A stretch of DNA of 64,000 bases from Streptomyces sp. NBC_01317. Lineage in GTDB: Bacteria; Actinomycetota; Actinomycetes; Streptomycetales; Streptomycetaceae. This document shows, one piece after another, positions 42,722 to 51,996 of this stretch (the stretch's first letter is position 1; every line of letters starts with the position of its first letter). The DNA is taken from contig NZ_CP108393.1 in NCBI RefSeq assembly GCF_035961655.1, positions 1,364,001 to 1,428,000 of the forward strand. The letters run 5' to 3'. The notes under the pieces are model-generated. The model worked only from the letters and a program-made list of their open reading frames with translations. It had not been told where the DNA came from and did not search any database. A program made the position numbers and the translations under genes.

Positions 42722-43753
42722 GGCGCCGACCGGCAGGTCCCAGAGCTGGGCGCGCGGCCTGCCGGTGTTCTCCCAGGCGGCCCTGACCCGGGTGAGGGGT
42801 TCCAGGACCGGTTCGGCGGAGAGGACGAACGTCGCCCAGTGCATGGGCGCCATGTTCCGCGCGCCGAGATCCTGGCACGCCCGTACGGCCTCCTCCGGAT
42901 CGGTGTGCACGTCGCTCAGCCACCAGCGCGGGGCGTAGGCCCCGATGGGGAGCAGCGCGAGGTCGATGCCGGGGTGGCGGCGGCCGATCTCGCCGAACCA
43001 GTGCCCGTAGCCCGTGTCCCCGGCGAAGTAGACCCGCTGCCCGTGGCCGTCGCTCAGCACCCAGCCGCCCCACAGCGAACGGCAGGTGTCGGTGAGGGTC
43101 CGCCGGGACCAGTGATGGGCCGGTACGAAGTCGAAGCGTACGGACCTGCCGTCGGCGCCCGGCAGTTCGGCGGCCTCCCACCAGTCCAGCTCGGTGACCC
43201 GGCCGAACCCCCGGCGCCGGCACCAGGCGGCCACGCCCGCCGGGACGAAGAGCGGGGTGGTGCGGGGCAGCCGCTTGAGGGTCGGGGCGTCCAGGTGGTC
43301 GTAGTGGTTGTGGCTGATGACGACCGCGTCGACCGGGGGCAGGTCGGCCCAGCGGACGCCGACGGGGGTGATCCTGGCGGGGGTGCCGAGGATACGGCGG
43401 GACCAGACGGGGTCGGTGAGGACGGTGAGCCCGCCGATGCGCACGACCCAGCTGGCGTGGCCGGCCCAGGTGACGGCGACGGTGGCCGCGTCCACGGACG
43501 GCAGCGGGCCGGGGGCGAAGGGCAGCAGCGGCACGTCCCGCATGCCGTCCGCGCCGGGCCGTACGGACCCCTCCCTGGCCAGCCGGGTCATGGCCCGTAT
43601 GCCGGGGAGGGGCGCGGTCAGCCGCCCGGCGAAGGACTTGGGCCACCGGCGAACCTCCCCGAGCGGCCGCGGCGCCTGCGGCGGCCCGGCGCCGCGCGAC
43701 GAGGGGCCTCGGCCTCGGTGGCCCTCTCCGTCCCGTTTCGTCTCTTCCGTCAC
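42701..43753 (-). CDS. metallo-beta-lactamase-fold hydrolase (NAPE-PLD-like)
   Basis: 350-aa protein. The zinc motif is SHNHYDHLD near residue 150, with AGDTGYGHWF and MHWATF as later ligands, and WAGHASWVVRIGG as the first beta strands. The set matches the N-acyl-phosphatidylethanolamine phospholipase D-like family common in bacteria. The GTG at 43753 has GGAG 5 nt upstream; the first 40 residues are basic and Pro-rich. It converges on the DedA gene. Function in phospholipid turnover is an inference from the family. Confidence 0.9.
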   Translation of the reverse strand: MTEETKRDGEGHRGRGPSSRGAGPPQAPRPLGEVRRWPKSFAGRLTAPLPGIRAMTRLAREGSVRPGADGMRDVPLLPFAPGPLPSVDAATVAVTWAGHASWVVRIGGLTVLTDPVWSRRILGTPARITPVGVRWADLPPVDAVVISHNHYDHLDAPTLKRLPRTTPLFVPAGVAAWCRRRGFGRVTELDWWEAAELPGADGRSVRFDFVPAHHWSRRTLTDTCRSLWGGWVLSDGHGQRVYFAGDTGYGHWFGEIGRRHPGIDLALLPIGAYAPRWWLSDVHTDPEEAVRACQDLGARNMAPMHWATFVLSAEPVLEPLTRVRAAWENTGRPRAQLWDLPVGASRLLTP

Positions 43754-44081
43754 TGGGGCTCCGTTCCACACGGTCGTCTCGGCGCGGTTGACCTGGGCGG
43801 TCGGCTCGGTGGGGTTGACCTGAACGGTCGGCTCGGTGGGGCCTGTCTGGGCGGTCGGCGCCGGGCGACTGGCCCGAGCTGTCGGTTCTGCGGGGTTGAC
43901 GTGGGCAGCCGACGCCCGGCAGACGGCCTGGGCGCCCGACTCCGTACGGCTGGCCCGAGCAGGCGACCCGACGGGGTTGAACCGGGTGGTCGACGCAGGG
44001 GGGAGGGACTGGGCGATCGCCCCCGTAGGGCTGCGGCTGCCCCCGGCAGCCGACCCGTCGCGAATGTCGCGGGCGGTTGTC
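43754..44081. other. repeat-rich intergenic region
   Basis: 328 nt between the metallo-hydrolase start and the aminotransferase stop. It is mostly degenerate copies of a roughly 27-bp unit and I see no gene. GAGCCCC next to the hydrolase start is its ribosome site. Confidence 0.6.
43786..43839. repeat. 27-bp tandem repeat
   Basis: Units 43786-43812 and 43813-43839 differ at only two positions (both start GGTTGACCTG and end CGGTCGGCTCGGTGG). More diverged copies continue to about 44000. Confidence 0.85.
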
Positions 44082-45710
44082 TCATGGCGAGGCGTCCCCG
44101 CTCGGCGGGGCGTCTCCGCTCGCCGGAGCGTCTCCGCTCAGCTCCCCGAAGGCGGAGCCGAGACGGTCGAGCGCCTCCGCGACCTGGGGCAGCGCGAGGG
44201 GATCCGACGCCGTGAGGGACTCCACGCGCTCCTCCGGGGTCGCTCCGAGCAGCGGTCCGGTCGACAGGCGGACGCGCAGCGTGTCCGGTGCCTCGCCGAA
44301 CCGGTGGCCGCCGGGGACGGGTGTCCCCAACCGGTGGCTCAGGTGGTCCTCCAGCTCCAGGGAGTCGGTCACCCCCAGCGCGGCCAGGCGTTCCCGCAGC
44401 GGGCCGAGGTCGGCGTAGAGGTGCCGGCCCGCCTCGGGCGGCAGGGACAGCGCGCCGGAGGAGAGCACGAGCCGGTGCGCGGCGGCGGCGACGCGCGCGT
44501 GCAGGGCGGCGGCGGCCCGCGCCCGGTCCGCGACGGGGCCGGGCTCGTCCAGCGCGTAGGCGGCCGCGGCGCCGACAGGACCGGCGACGAACGCGCCGAG
44601 CGCGGTGAGGATGTCGAGGGTGTCGGTCCGCCGGGCGGCCCCGGCCGGGGTGGCGGGGAAACGCGCGACGGCCGCCGGCCAGGCGGCGGGCAGGAGGGCG
44701 CCGACGGTGTCGTACAGGACGGTGACGTCGTCGGGCCGGCGCTCGGCGGGGCTGAACAGAACCGTCCCGTGCGGCGCGTGGAGGGTGTCGCACCAGGTCT
44801 CGTCGCTGACGAGATGCAGCCCCTCGGCGACCGCCGCCTCGCACGCCTCACTGACCAGCTCGGGCGGCGCGACGGTACCGGTGGGGTCGTCGGCGGGCGA
44901 CAGCAGCAGGACCCGCGGGTCACCGCCCTCGGCACGCACCCGCCGCACGGTCTCCAGCAGGGCGTACGGATCGGGTACGCCTCCGCACTCCGCCGGGGTC
45001 GGTACGGAGTACGCGGCCCGCCCGAGGAGACGGACCTGCGGCGCCCACCAGGCAGGACAGGGACGCGGCACGAGAACGTCACCCCCCAGGGCGGCGAGCA
45101 ACGCGAACAGCAACGACGGCCCACCGGGCGCGGCGACGACGTCCCCGGCCCTGACCCGGTGCCCACGCCGCCCCCAGTAACCGCAGGCGGCCTCGCGCAG
45201 GACCGCACCACCACCGGGCGGCTCGGCTTCGTCCCGCCCAACGGCCCCCGCACAGACCTCACCCAGCTCAGCCACCACAGGCACCCCCGCCTCAGGCGCG
45301 GAGGGCCCGAACCGAACGGGCCCGCGACCCCGGGCCGGGTGCCCACCGGGGGCCGAACCGCCAGTCAGGTGTTCCTCAGCGGCCGCACCACCGACCGCGT
45401 GCCCCCCGGGAGCATGACCGCCGGCCGCATGACTGCCAGGACCCCCACCGCCCTTGGCCGGGCTCACGGCCCCGTGACCTCCGGGGGCCGGACCGCCATT
45501 CGCCGCACTCACGGCCTCGTGACCATCAGGGGCCGGACCGCCAAGGGCTGGACCGCCGGTCGCTCGGCCCCTAGGAACCTGAGCGCCGGTCGCTGGGTCC
45601 TCGTCGGACGTGCTCCCCGCCTGGCGACCGCCGGTAGCCCCGCCCCCGCCCCCGCCGTACCGCCCGCGACCGTGGTCGGTGGCCCGGCCGTCCAGCGATG
45701 TTCGCCGCAT
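44082..45710 (-). CDS. aminotransferase class I/II-like protein with repetitive N-terminus
   Basis: 542-aa protein. The first 150 residues or so are low-complexity Gly/Pro/His/Ala sequence with repeating GGHAPGGHA-like units. The rest is a fold type I PLP-dependent domain: GDVVAAPGGPSLLFALLAALGG, LLLSPADDPTGTVAPPEL, LVSDETWCDTLHA and FSPAERRPDDVTVLYD. The expected catalytic Lys segment near YDTVGALLPAAWP has no Lys, so activity is doubtful. The start at 45710 follows an AAGGGTGG site. It is divergent from the PAP2-lipid kinase gene. Confidence 0.78.
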   Translation of the reverse strand: MRRTSLDGRATDHGRGRYGGGGGGATGGRQAGSTSDEDPATGAQVPRGRATGGPALGGPAPDGHEAVSAANGGPAPGGHGAVSPAKGGGGPGSHAAGGHAPGGHAVGGAAAEEHLTGGSAPGGHPARGRGPVRFGPSAPEAGVPVVAELGEVCAGAVGRDEAEPPGGGAVLREAACGYWGRRGHRVRAGDVVAAPGGPSLLFALLAALGGDVLVPRPCPAWWAPQVRLLGRAAYSVPTPAECGGVPDPYALLETVRRVRAEGGDPRVLLLSPADDPTGTVAPPELVSEACEAAVAEGLHLVSDETWCDTLHAPHGTVLFSPAERRPDDVTVLYDTVGALLPAAWPAAVARFPATPAGAARRTDTLDILTALGAFVAGPVGAAAAYALDEPGPVADRARAAAALHARVAAAAHRLVLSSGALSLPPEAGRHLYADLGPLRERLAALGVTDSLELEDHLSHRLGTPVPGGHRFGEAPDTLRVRLSTGPLLGATPEERVESLTASDPLALPQVAEALDRLGSAFGELSGDAPASGDAPPSGDASP

Positions 45711-45894
45711 GTCGCCACCCTTCCCGGTCGACCGGTCCACGGTCCGCGCGCTCGTCCGGCCCGGCCTGCGCGTGGGCCTCCTGTCCTTTATACGGAGATA
45801 TGTCCCCGCGTGCCCCTCGGGTACCGCCCGCCGTCCGCCGCCCGGATGCCGTACCGCCTGCTTGGGGTCCCGGTCCGCGGGGTACCCGCGTTGC

Positions 45895-47406
45895 ATGTCA
45901 GACACCTCAGCGCGCTTCCGTCAGGCGGCGCCGGGCGCCAGAGCCCGGATCTCGGCCCTTCTGGAGGCCTGGGACAAGCAGGTCTTCGACTCCGTCGCGA
46001 CCCGGCACTGGCCGGGGGCGGGGCCGGTGCTGCCCCGGCTCAGCCGGGCCGCCAACCACGGTCTGCTGTGGTTCGGCGCCGCCGCCGGGATCGCCGCCGT
46101 GGGACACGGACCACGCTCCCGGCGGGCCGCCGTGCGGGGCATCGCGTCGTTGAGTCTCGCCTCCGCCGCCATCAACACGGTCGGCAAGCGGGCCGTACGC
46201 AGGCGGCGGCCCCTGCTCGACGCCGTGCCCGCGATACGGCAGCTGAAGCGGCAGCCGTTCACCACCTCCTTCCCGTCCGGGCACGCGGCCTCCGCCGCCG
46301 CCTTCGCGACGGGGGTCGCGCTGGAGTCCAAGGGATGGGGCGCGGTAGTGATCCCCGTGGCCGCCGCCGTCGCGGTCTCGCGCGTCTACACCGGCGTGCA
46401 CCATCCGAGCGACGTGCTGGTCGGCGCGGCACTCGGCGTCGGCGCCGCCTACGCGATACGCGGCATCGTGCCGACCCGCAACCAGCTCCCGCTGCCGGGC
46501 CGGCCATATACGGAGGCTCCCGCCCTGCCGGGCGGCCAGGACCTGGTCGTCGTGGTGAACCGCGCCTCCGGCACCTCCGAGACCGCCCTCCTCGTGCGCG
46601 ACGCGCTGCCCTTCGCGGAGGTCGTGGAGTGCGAGCCCGAGGACGTGGAGAGTGAACTGGAGAAGGCGGCGGGGCGCTGTCGCGCGCTGGGCGTCGTGGG
46701 CGGCGACGGGACGATCAACCGGGCCGCGGTCGCCGCCATGCGGCACGGCCTGCCGCTGGCCGTCTTCCCCGGCGGCACACTCAACCACTTCGCGTACGAC
46801 CTGGGCGTGGAGGACGTGCACGCCACCGTACGGGCGCTGGCGGAGGGCGACGCCGTACGGGTGGACCTGGGGCGTTTCACACCCGGCCCCGACGGTCCCG
46901 GCTCGGTGGGCCACTTCATCAACACGTTCAGCCTGGGCGTCTACCCGGAGCTGGTACGGGTGCGCGAGCACTGGTCCCCCCGGATCGGCGGCTGGCCCGC
47001 CGGGGTTCTCGCCGCGGTCAAGGTGCTGCGCGCCGAGCACCAGCTGCACGCCGAGTTCGACGGGCGGCAGCGCTCGCTCTGGCTGCTGTTCGCGGGCAAC
47101 GGCATGTACCAGCGCATGGGGCCGACCCCCGGCCGCCGGCACGATCTCGCCGACGGCCTGCTGGACGTACGGATCGTGCACGGCGGCCGCTTCCCGAGCC
47201 TGCGCCTGCTGTCCGCCGCCCTCGCGGGCCCGCTGAGCCGCTCGCCCGTACACGCGGCGGAGCGGATGCGGCGGCTGCGGATCTCGGACATCGCACCGGG
47301 GACCCCGCTCGCCTTCGACGGCGAAGTGGCCGAGGCGCCGCGGGAGTTGACCGTCGACAAGGCGGTCGAGGCCTTGACGGTCTACCGGCCGAAGGCCGTT
47401 TTCTAG
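45895..47406 (+). CDS. PAP2 phosphatase / diacylglycerol-kinase-type fusion
   Basis: 503-aa bifunctional lipid enzyme. Residues 1-200 are a PAP2 membrane phosphatase (KRAVRRRRP, PSGHAAS, SRVYTGVHHPSDVLVG). Residues about 215-503 are a DAGK-catalytic domain: VNRASGTSE, GGDGTINRA, FPGGTLNHFAYDLG. Such fusions could dephosphorylate phosphatidic acid or a prenyl phosphate and phosphorylate a lipid at the membrane. The ATG at 45895 is the first codon that gives the family N-terminus; no ribosome site is obvious. Confidence 0.93.
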   Translation: MSDTSARFRQAAPGARARISALLEAWDKQVFDSVATRHWPGAGPVLPRLSRAANHGLLWFGAAAGIAAVGHGPRSRRAAVRGIASLSLASAAINTVGKRAVRRRRPLLDAVPAIRQLKRQPFTTSFPSGHAASAAAFATGVALESKGWGAVVIPVAAAVAVSRVYTGVHHPSDVLVGAALGVGAAYAIRGIVPTRNQLPLPGRPYTEAPALPGGQDLVVVVNRASGTSETALLVRDALPFAEVVECEPEDVESELEKAAGRCRALGVVGGDGTINRAAVAAMRHGLPLAVFPGGTLNHFAYDLGVEDVHATVRALAEGDAVRVDLGRFTPGPDGPGSVGHFINTFSLGVYPELVRVREHWSPRIGGWPAGVLAAVKVLRAEHQLHAEFDGRQRSLWLLFAGNGMYQRMGPTPGRRHDLADGLLDVRIVHGGRFPSLRLLSAALAGPLSRSPVHAAERMRRLRISDIAPGTPLAFDGEVAEAPRELTVDKAVEALTVYRPKAVF

Positions 47407-47459
47407 CCTCCAGTTCCAGCCTCCGGAGCGGTCGCCCCACATCCAGCCCTGTCCACATC

Positions 47460-47477
47460 GTAAGATACGCATCTCAC
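47460..47477. promoter_or_regulatory. 18-bp pseudo-palindrome, candidate operator
   Basis: The sequence has the form GTRAGATRCGYATCTYAC, symmetric at 14 of 18 positions with purine/pyrimidine symmetry at the rest. It is followed at 47482-47491 by a second palindrome, CGACATGTCG. Both lie 40-70 nt before the methyltransferase ATG at 47532, so a repressor could act there. No regulator gene is adjacent. Confidence 0.5.
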
Positions 47478-47531
47478 TCCTCGACATGTCGGCGTACCGT
47501 GGCCCTACCGTTCACGAGAGGGAGTCCGGCC

Positions 47532-48341
47532 ATGCCGAAGGAGACCGCCGTCTACACCCACGGGCACCACGAGTCGGTGCTGCGCTCGCACCGCTGGCGG
47601 ACCGCCGCCAACTCCGCGGCGTACCTCCTCCCCGAACTGCGGCCCGGCCAGGACCTGCTGGACGTGGGCTGCGGGCCCGGGACCATCACCGCCGACCTGG
47701 CCGCGCTCGTCGCGCCGGGCACGGTGACGGCGGTCGACGCCTCCCAGGGCGTCCTCGACACGGCACGGGACAGCGCGCGGGCGCGGGGCGTGGACAACGT
47801 CCGCTTCGCGGTCGCCGATGTCCACGCCTTGGACTTCCCGGACGACTCGTTCGACGTCGTCCACGCCCACCAGGTGCTCCAGCACGTCGGCGATCCGGTG
47901 GCGGCGCTGCGGGAGATGCGCCGGGTGTGCCGGCCTGGCGGGGTCGTCGCGGCGCGGGACGCGGACTACGGCGCGTTCACCTGGTTCCCCGAGGTGCCGG
48001 TGCTGGACGCGTGGCAGGACGTCTACCGTACGGTGGCCAGGGCCAACGGCGGTGAGCCGGACGCGGGGCGGCGGCTGGTGTCGTGGGCGCGGCGGGCCGG
48101 GTTCACGGACGTCACGGCGACCGCCACGACCTGGTGTTTCGCCACCCCGGAGGAGCGGGCGTGGTGGAGCGGGCTGTGGGCGGACCGTACGGTCGCGTCG
48201 GCGTACGCGGACCGGGCGGTGGACGGCGGCCACACGACGCGCGAACGCCTCACGGAGTTCGGCGAGGCGTGGCGGCGGTGGGGCGCCGAGGAGGACGGCT
48301 GGTTCATGGTCCCGCACGGCGAGATCCTGTGCCGCGTGTGA
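47532..48341 (+). CDS. class I SAM-dependent methyltransferase (UbiE-like)
   Basis: 269-aa enzyme with motif I LLDVGCGPGTITADLA, VTAVDASQGVLDTAR, and the post-I FDVVHAHQVLQHVGDP segment, typical of UbiE/COQ5-like small-molecule methyltransferases. The N-terminal YTHGHHESVLRSHRWRTAANSA is characteristic of an actinobacterial subgroup. GAGAGGGAG upstream supports the ATG at 47532. Its promoter region carries two palindromes, which implies its own regulation. Substrate unknown. Confidence 0.92.
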   Translation: MPKETAVYTHGHHESVLRSHRWRTAANSAAYLLPELRPGQDLLDVGCGPGTITADLAALVAPGTVTAVDASQGVLDTARDSARARGVDNVRFAVADVHALDFPDDSFDVVHAHQVLQHVGDPVAALREMRRVCRPGGVVAARDADYGAFTWFPEVPVLDAWQDVYRTVARANGGEPDAGRRLVSWARRAGFTDVTATATTWCFATPEERAWWSGLWADRTVASAYADRAVDGGHTTRERLTEFGEAWRRWGAEEDGWFMVPHGEILCRV

Positions 48342-48431
48342 AGGCAGCCGCGCTGCTTGCCGCGTCCGACGGCCGCTGTCGTCTTCCGCGTGCGACCCGC
48401 CGTTGCCCTCTCACAGTCGATCGACGCCAAC

Positions 48432-48437
48432 TAGGCT
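48432..48437 (+). promoter_or_regulatory. -10 box TAGGCT, probable leaderless promoter
   Basis: TAGGCT is followed by 7 nt and the ATG at 48445, with no ribosome site. Same geometry as 9593-9606. Confidence 0.5.
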
Positions 48438-48444
48438 GACCCGT

Positions 48445-48795
48445 ATGGAAATCCTGGGAACCACGTTGCGCATCTGCGTCGACGACCTGGAGACCTCGGT
48501 GATGTTCTACGAACACCTCACCGGAAGCCGCGCGCTCCGCTTCGAGCGCGACGGGGTCTCGGTCGCGGCCGTCGGCTGCTTCCTCCTGATGAGTGGCCCG
48601 CCCGCGGAGATCGAGATCCTGCGCAAGGTGACGGCGACGATCGCGGTGAAGGATCTCGACGAGGCGGTGATCCGGCTCAACGGGGTCGGCGCCAAGGTCC
48701 TCGTGGGCCCGGTGCCGACCCCGGTGGGCCGCAACCTCATCGCCGCCCATCCGGACGGCTCGGTCTTCGAGTACGTGGACCGCCGGGCGGTCTGA
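48445..48795 (+). CDS. VOC-superfamily (glyoxalase-like) protein
   Basis: 116-aa single-domain protein made of two beta-alpha-beta-beta-beta halves (LRICVDDLETSVMFYEHLTG, then TIAVKDLDEAVIRLNGVGAK, ending HPDGSVFEYVDRR). The two-metal-ligand pattern is incomplete, so it may bind a ligand rather than act as glyoxalase. Leaderless start likely. It converges on the DUF5107 gene with 26 nt between the stops. Confidence 0.88.
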   Translation: MEILGTTLRICVDDLETSVMFYEHLTGSRALRFERDGVSVAAVGCFLLMSGPPAEIEILRKVTATIAVKDLDEAVIRLNGVGAKVLVGPVPTPVGRNLIAAHPDGSVFEYVDRRAV

Positions 48796-48821
48796 ACGCC
48801 CGCCCGGCCGCACACACCGCC

Positions 48822-50813
48822 TTACGGCCGCATCCGGTACTCGTACGCGTCCGGCAGCGGGTCGTCCGTCAGCTCCGCCCACAACTCGTTCAGCGTCTCG
48901 GCGCCCTCCCGGAGGTCCGCGACCTCGAAACCCGCGTCGAACAGGGCGCGGGCCTCCTCCTTCCGCCCCTCCGCGCCGAGCAGTTGGGCCTCCGCCAGCA
49001 CAAAGGCGCCGCGCTCCCGCACGGACGGCGGCAGCCGGTCGTGGACGGCGCGTGCCTCGGCGGTACGGCGCGCCGCCAGCAGCGCGGCGACCGCCTCCCG
49101 CCCCAGCGCCGCGAACACCGCAGTCCAGGCCTCCCCGTGACCCCCGCCGTCCACGTCATCCCCGCCGCCCCCGCGCTCCCCCCAAAGATCCTCGAACGCC
49201 TCCGCGTACAGGTCGGCGGCCCGCTCCCGGTGGTCGCCCAACTGGTCCGCGACGGCCAGGCAGCGCAGCAACGGCCAGCGCGGGGCCGCCCGTTCGAGCC
49301 CGCGCTCCCAACTGCGCACCGCCTGGGCCAGATCGCCCGCGTGCCACTGCGCCACCCCGAGGTGGTACTCGGTGTGAGGGTCGGCGGGCGCGGTCTCCAG
49401 CATGTCCCGCCAGTGCGGGGCGACCAGCGTCGGCCCGGGCGGTACGTCCCGGCCCGGCGCCGGCAGCGCCCCGTTGGTCAGCAACTCCACCCAGGGCGCC
49501 TGCTCCTCGCCCAACGCGGCCTCCTCGAAGGGGGTGCCGGGCAGCTTGTGCCCCGCGCGCAGCACCTCCAGCGCGCCCCACCCCGACCCCACCGCCAGCG
49601 GCTCCCCCGGCCGTACGTCCGCGCAGGCCAGCCACGCCGTGTAGGCGGCGTCGACGTCCGCGCGCGGCAAAGCCGCCTCCAGCCGGTCCGCGACCTCCGC
49701 GCGGGCCGCGCCCCAGTCGGCGCCGTGCACCGTCCCGGGGTCCGTGGCGAGCGGACCGTACGCCTCCAGCCAGCTGAACTCCCCGCCCGCTTCGAGCGGT
49801 ACATGCTCCAGCTGTGTCCGGGCCAGGCCCGCCTGGATCTCCGCGTAACCGGGCGTGCCCGGCTCGGTGAGCCAGCTCTGCCAGCGCCGGCCGCCCCGGC
49901 CCGCGCCCCATACGAAGAGCTTGCGGCCGCGCAGTGTGTCGGTCGACGTCTGGACAAGCCCTTGCCCGGCGCCGTCCAGGGACGCGATCCATTTCCGTTC
50001 CCCGGCGGGGACTTCGTAGAAGTAGTCGGCCGGGAACGTGCTGCGCGGCGGGTAGGTGACGTCGGTGCCCGCGACCTCGGGCACGGGGACCCGGCGCAGG
50101 TCACGCTCGTACCCGAAGTGCCACGCCTCCGTCGCCGGGGCCAGGACGCGCGTGTGCTCGTCCTCCTCGACGGCGATGTTGGACCACCAGTAGACGGGCG
50201 CGGTCCGCTCGTGCGGATTGCGGATCCGTACGCCGACATAGAGGAAGTCCGAGCCGTCCGGCAGCCACAGGTCCACCTGGAACGGCAGGTCGCGCAGCCG
50301 CTCCCACTCCCAGAGCCGCAGCATCTCGCCCCCGTCGGGAGCGGGGACGAGCGCGGCGTGCAGCGGGGCGCAGGACAGGGTGGTGTGCCCGGTGGCGCCG
50401 ACGTTCCACTCGATGCCGCCGGAGAACCAGGCGCCGTTGAGCGCGAAGCACGCGGGCTGCATCACCGGGTTGCGGTAGACGAGTTCCCGGCCGGTGGGCT
50501 TGTGGTGGAGGGAATGGATACGGCCCCCGAGCCCGGGCAGGACGGTGACGCGCAGCCGGTCGTTCTCGATGATGAGGGCGTCGAGGTCCGTGGACGTCCG
50601 CTCGCGCCCGTACCCGTCGAGGATGCGGACGGGGAGGACGGTCCGCAGCGGTGCGTACCCGACCTGGCGGGCCATGTCGCGGGGCATGCCCCGTTTCACG
50701 CGGTCGTCGACCGTGTGGGTCTCGTCCAGGGCGCGCAGGGCGGGCAGGGGGTTCTCCGGCCCCAGCGGGGCGGTGGGCAGGGTCAGTACGGCACGTCGCA
50801 CGCTCGTGGCCAC
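48822..50813 (-). CDS. DUF5107 domain protein with C-terminal TPR-like repeats
   Basis: 663-aa protein. Residues about 30-320 match DUF5107, a galactose-mutarotase-like beta-sandwich: LIIENDRLRVTVLPGLGGRI, LNGAWFSGGIEWNVG, VYWWSNIAVEEDEHTRVL. The C-terminal 300 residues are helical repeats resembling TPRs (HTEYHLGVAQWHAGDLAQAVRSW and two or three more). No signal peptide is seen. Carbohydrate-related activity is probable for the fold but not established by the sequence. The GTG at 50813 has GAGG 5 nt upstream. It lies 125 nt after the arginase-like gene on the same strand. Confidence 0.87.
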   Translation of the reverse strand: MATSVRRAVLTLPTAPLGPENPLPALRALDETHTVDDRVKRGMPRDMARQVGYAPLRTVLPVRILDGYGRERTSTDLDALIIENDRLRVTVLPGLGGRIHSLHHKPTGRELVYRNPVMQPACFALNGAWFSGGIEWNVGATGHTTLSCAPLHAALVPAPDGGEMLRLWEWERLRDLPFQVDLWLPDGSDFLYVGVRIRNPHERTAPVYWWSNIAVEEDEHTRVLAPATEAWHFGYERDLRRVPVPEVAGTDVTYPPRSTFPADYFYEVPAGERKWIASLDGAGQGLVQTSTDTLRGRKLFVWGAGRGGRRWQSWLTEPGTPGYAEIQAGLARTQLEHVPLEAGGEFSWLEAYGPLATDPGTVHGADWGAARAEVADRLEAALPRADVDAAYTAWLACADVRPGEPLAVGSGWGALEVLRAGHKLPGTPFEEAALGEEQAPWVELLTNGALPAPGRDVPPGPTLVAPHWRDMLETAPADPHTEYHLGVAQWHAGDLAQAVRSWERGLERAAPRWPLLRCLAVADQLGDHRERAADLYAEAFEDLWGERGGGGDDVDGGGHGEAWTAVFAALGREAVAALLAARRTAEARAVHDRLPPSVRERGAFVLAEAQLLGAEGRKEEARALFDAGFEVADLREGAETLNELWAELTDDPLPDAYEYRMRP

Positions 50814-50938
50814 GGCAACCTCGCTTCGTCCGGGGGCCGCGCGCTCTTCCGGTGCCGGGCCCGGTGACCATGGAACACGCTCGGCGGCGCTCTGACCAGG
50901 TGTCAACACGTACGGGGGACGCGCGGCGCCCTCAGGAC

Positions 50939-51856
50939 TCACTCCCCCTCGGGTACGGCCCCCTCGTCCTGGAACGCCCCGACGACCAGATCCGCGAGCA
51001 GCGCGCCGGCCGTTCCCTCCGGGTCCAGGTCCGGGTCGTAGATGGTGACGTTGAGGCCCACGCAGTGCTCGGAGCGGACCAAGGTCCGCAGCAGGACGGC
51101 GAGTTCACCGGGGAGCAGGCCGCCGGGGTCGGGGCTGTCGACGGCGGGCATCACGGACGGGTCGAGGACGTCCGCGTCCAGGTGGACCCAGAAGCCGTCG
51201 GTGACCGGGGTCTCCAGCGTGGGCAGTACGGCCCCGGCGAGGCCGGCCGTACCCCACTCGCGCAGCTCGCCGACCGTGACGGTGGGGATCTTGAGTCGGG
51301 CCAGCTCGTCGCGGTCGTCGTCGTAGTCCCTGATCCCGAAGAGCCGTACGTCCTCGTCACGCAGGTAGGGCCGCAGCCCTTCCAGGTCGGTGAGGTCCCG
51401 CTGGCCGCGTCCGGTGCTCAGCGCCAGCTCCTCGCCGCCCGCCGCGCCGACGGAGGAGGAGTTGCCCGGGTGCCGGAAGTCCGCCGAGCCGTCGATCGCC
51501 GCGAGCCCGTACCGGCCGAGCCTGCGCAGCGCCAGGGAGGCGCCGAGCTGGATCGAACAGTCGCCGCCGAGCACGACGGGGAAGTCCCCGGCGCGGACGT
51601 GGTGTTCGATCCGGTCGGCGAGGCGGGGGGTGTACGCGGCGATCGCGGCGGCGTTGAAGACGCCGTCGCCCTCCTGCCACGCGCCCCGGTCGTAACGCGG
51701 CGGCACGACAACCCCGCCCTCGAACGCCCCGAGCCGCTGGACGATCCGCTGTTCGCGCAGGGCCCCGGCGAGCTTGTAGCAGCCGGGGACGGTGCCGGGG
51801 GCGGGCGGGCGCAGGCCCAGGTTGGAGGGGGCGTCGATGACCACGATATTCCGCAT
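50939..51856 (-). CDS. arginase/agmatinase-family protein with altered metal site
   Basis: 305-aa ureohydrolase-fold protein. Of the canonical dimanganese motifs, the third is intact (HLDADVLDPSVMP). The first reads GGDCSIQLG with Cys100 in place of His, and the second reads DGSADF with Ser124 in place of His. Two of the six usual metal ligands are therefore missing. A Cys at the first site is familiar from some arginase-like actinobacterial proteins; loss of the second His is more unusual. It may have a mononuclear site, a new activity, or none. GGAGG lies 9 nt before the ATG at 51856; an ATG at 51865 is too close. Confidence 0.88.
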   Translation of the reverse strand: MRNIVVIDAPSNLGLRPPAPGTVPGCYKLAGALREQRIVQRLGAFEGGVVVPPRYDRGAWQEGDGVFNAAAIAAYTPRLADRIEHHVRAGDFPVVLGGDCSIQLGASLALRRLGRYGLAAIDGSADFRHPGNSSSVGAAGGEELALSTGRGQRDLTDLEGLRPYLRDEDVRLFGIRDYDDDRDELARLKIPTVTVGELREWGTAGLAGAVLPTLETPVTDGFWVHLDADVLDPSVMPAVDSPDPGGLLPGELAVLLRTLVRSEHCVGLNVTIYDPDLDPEGTAGALLADLVVGAFQDEGAVPEGE

Positions 51857-51996
51857 GCGGATCATCCTCCGCGTCGTAGGGTGCGTCTTCAAGCGGGTTC
51901 GCGCGCGACGGACGACCCGGCGCGGACGGACCGGCGCGGACCGACCCGCGCAGACAGACACAGCACCACCACGTACGGAAGAAGGCAGGCCGGACC

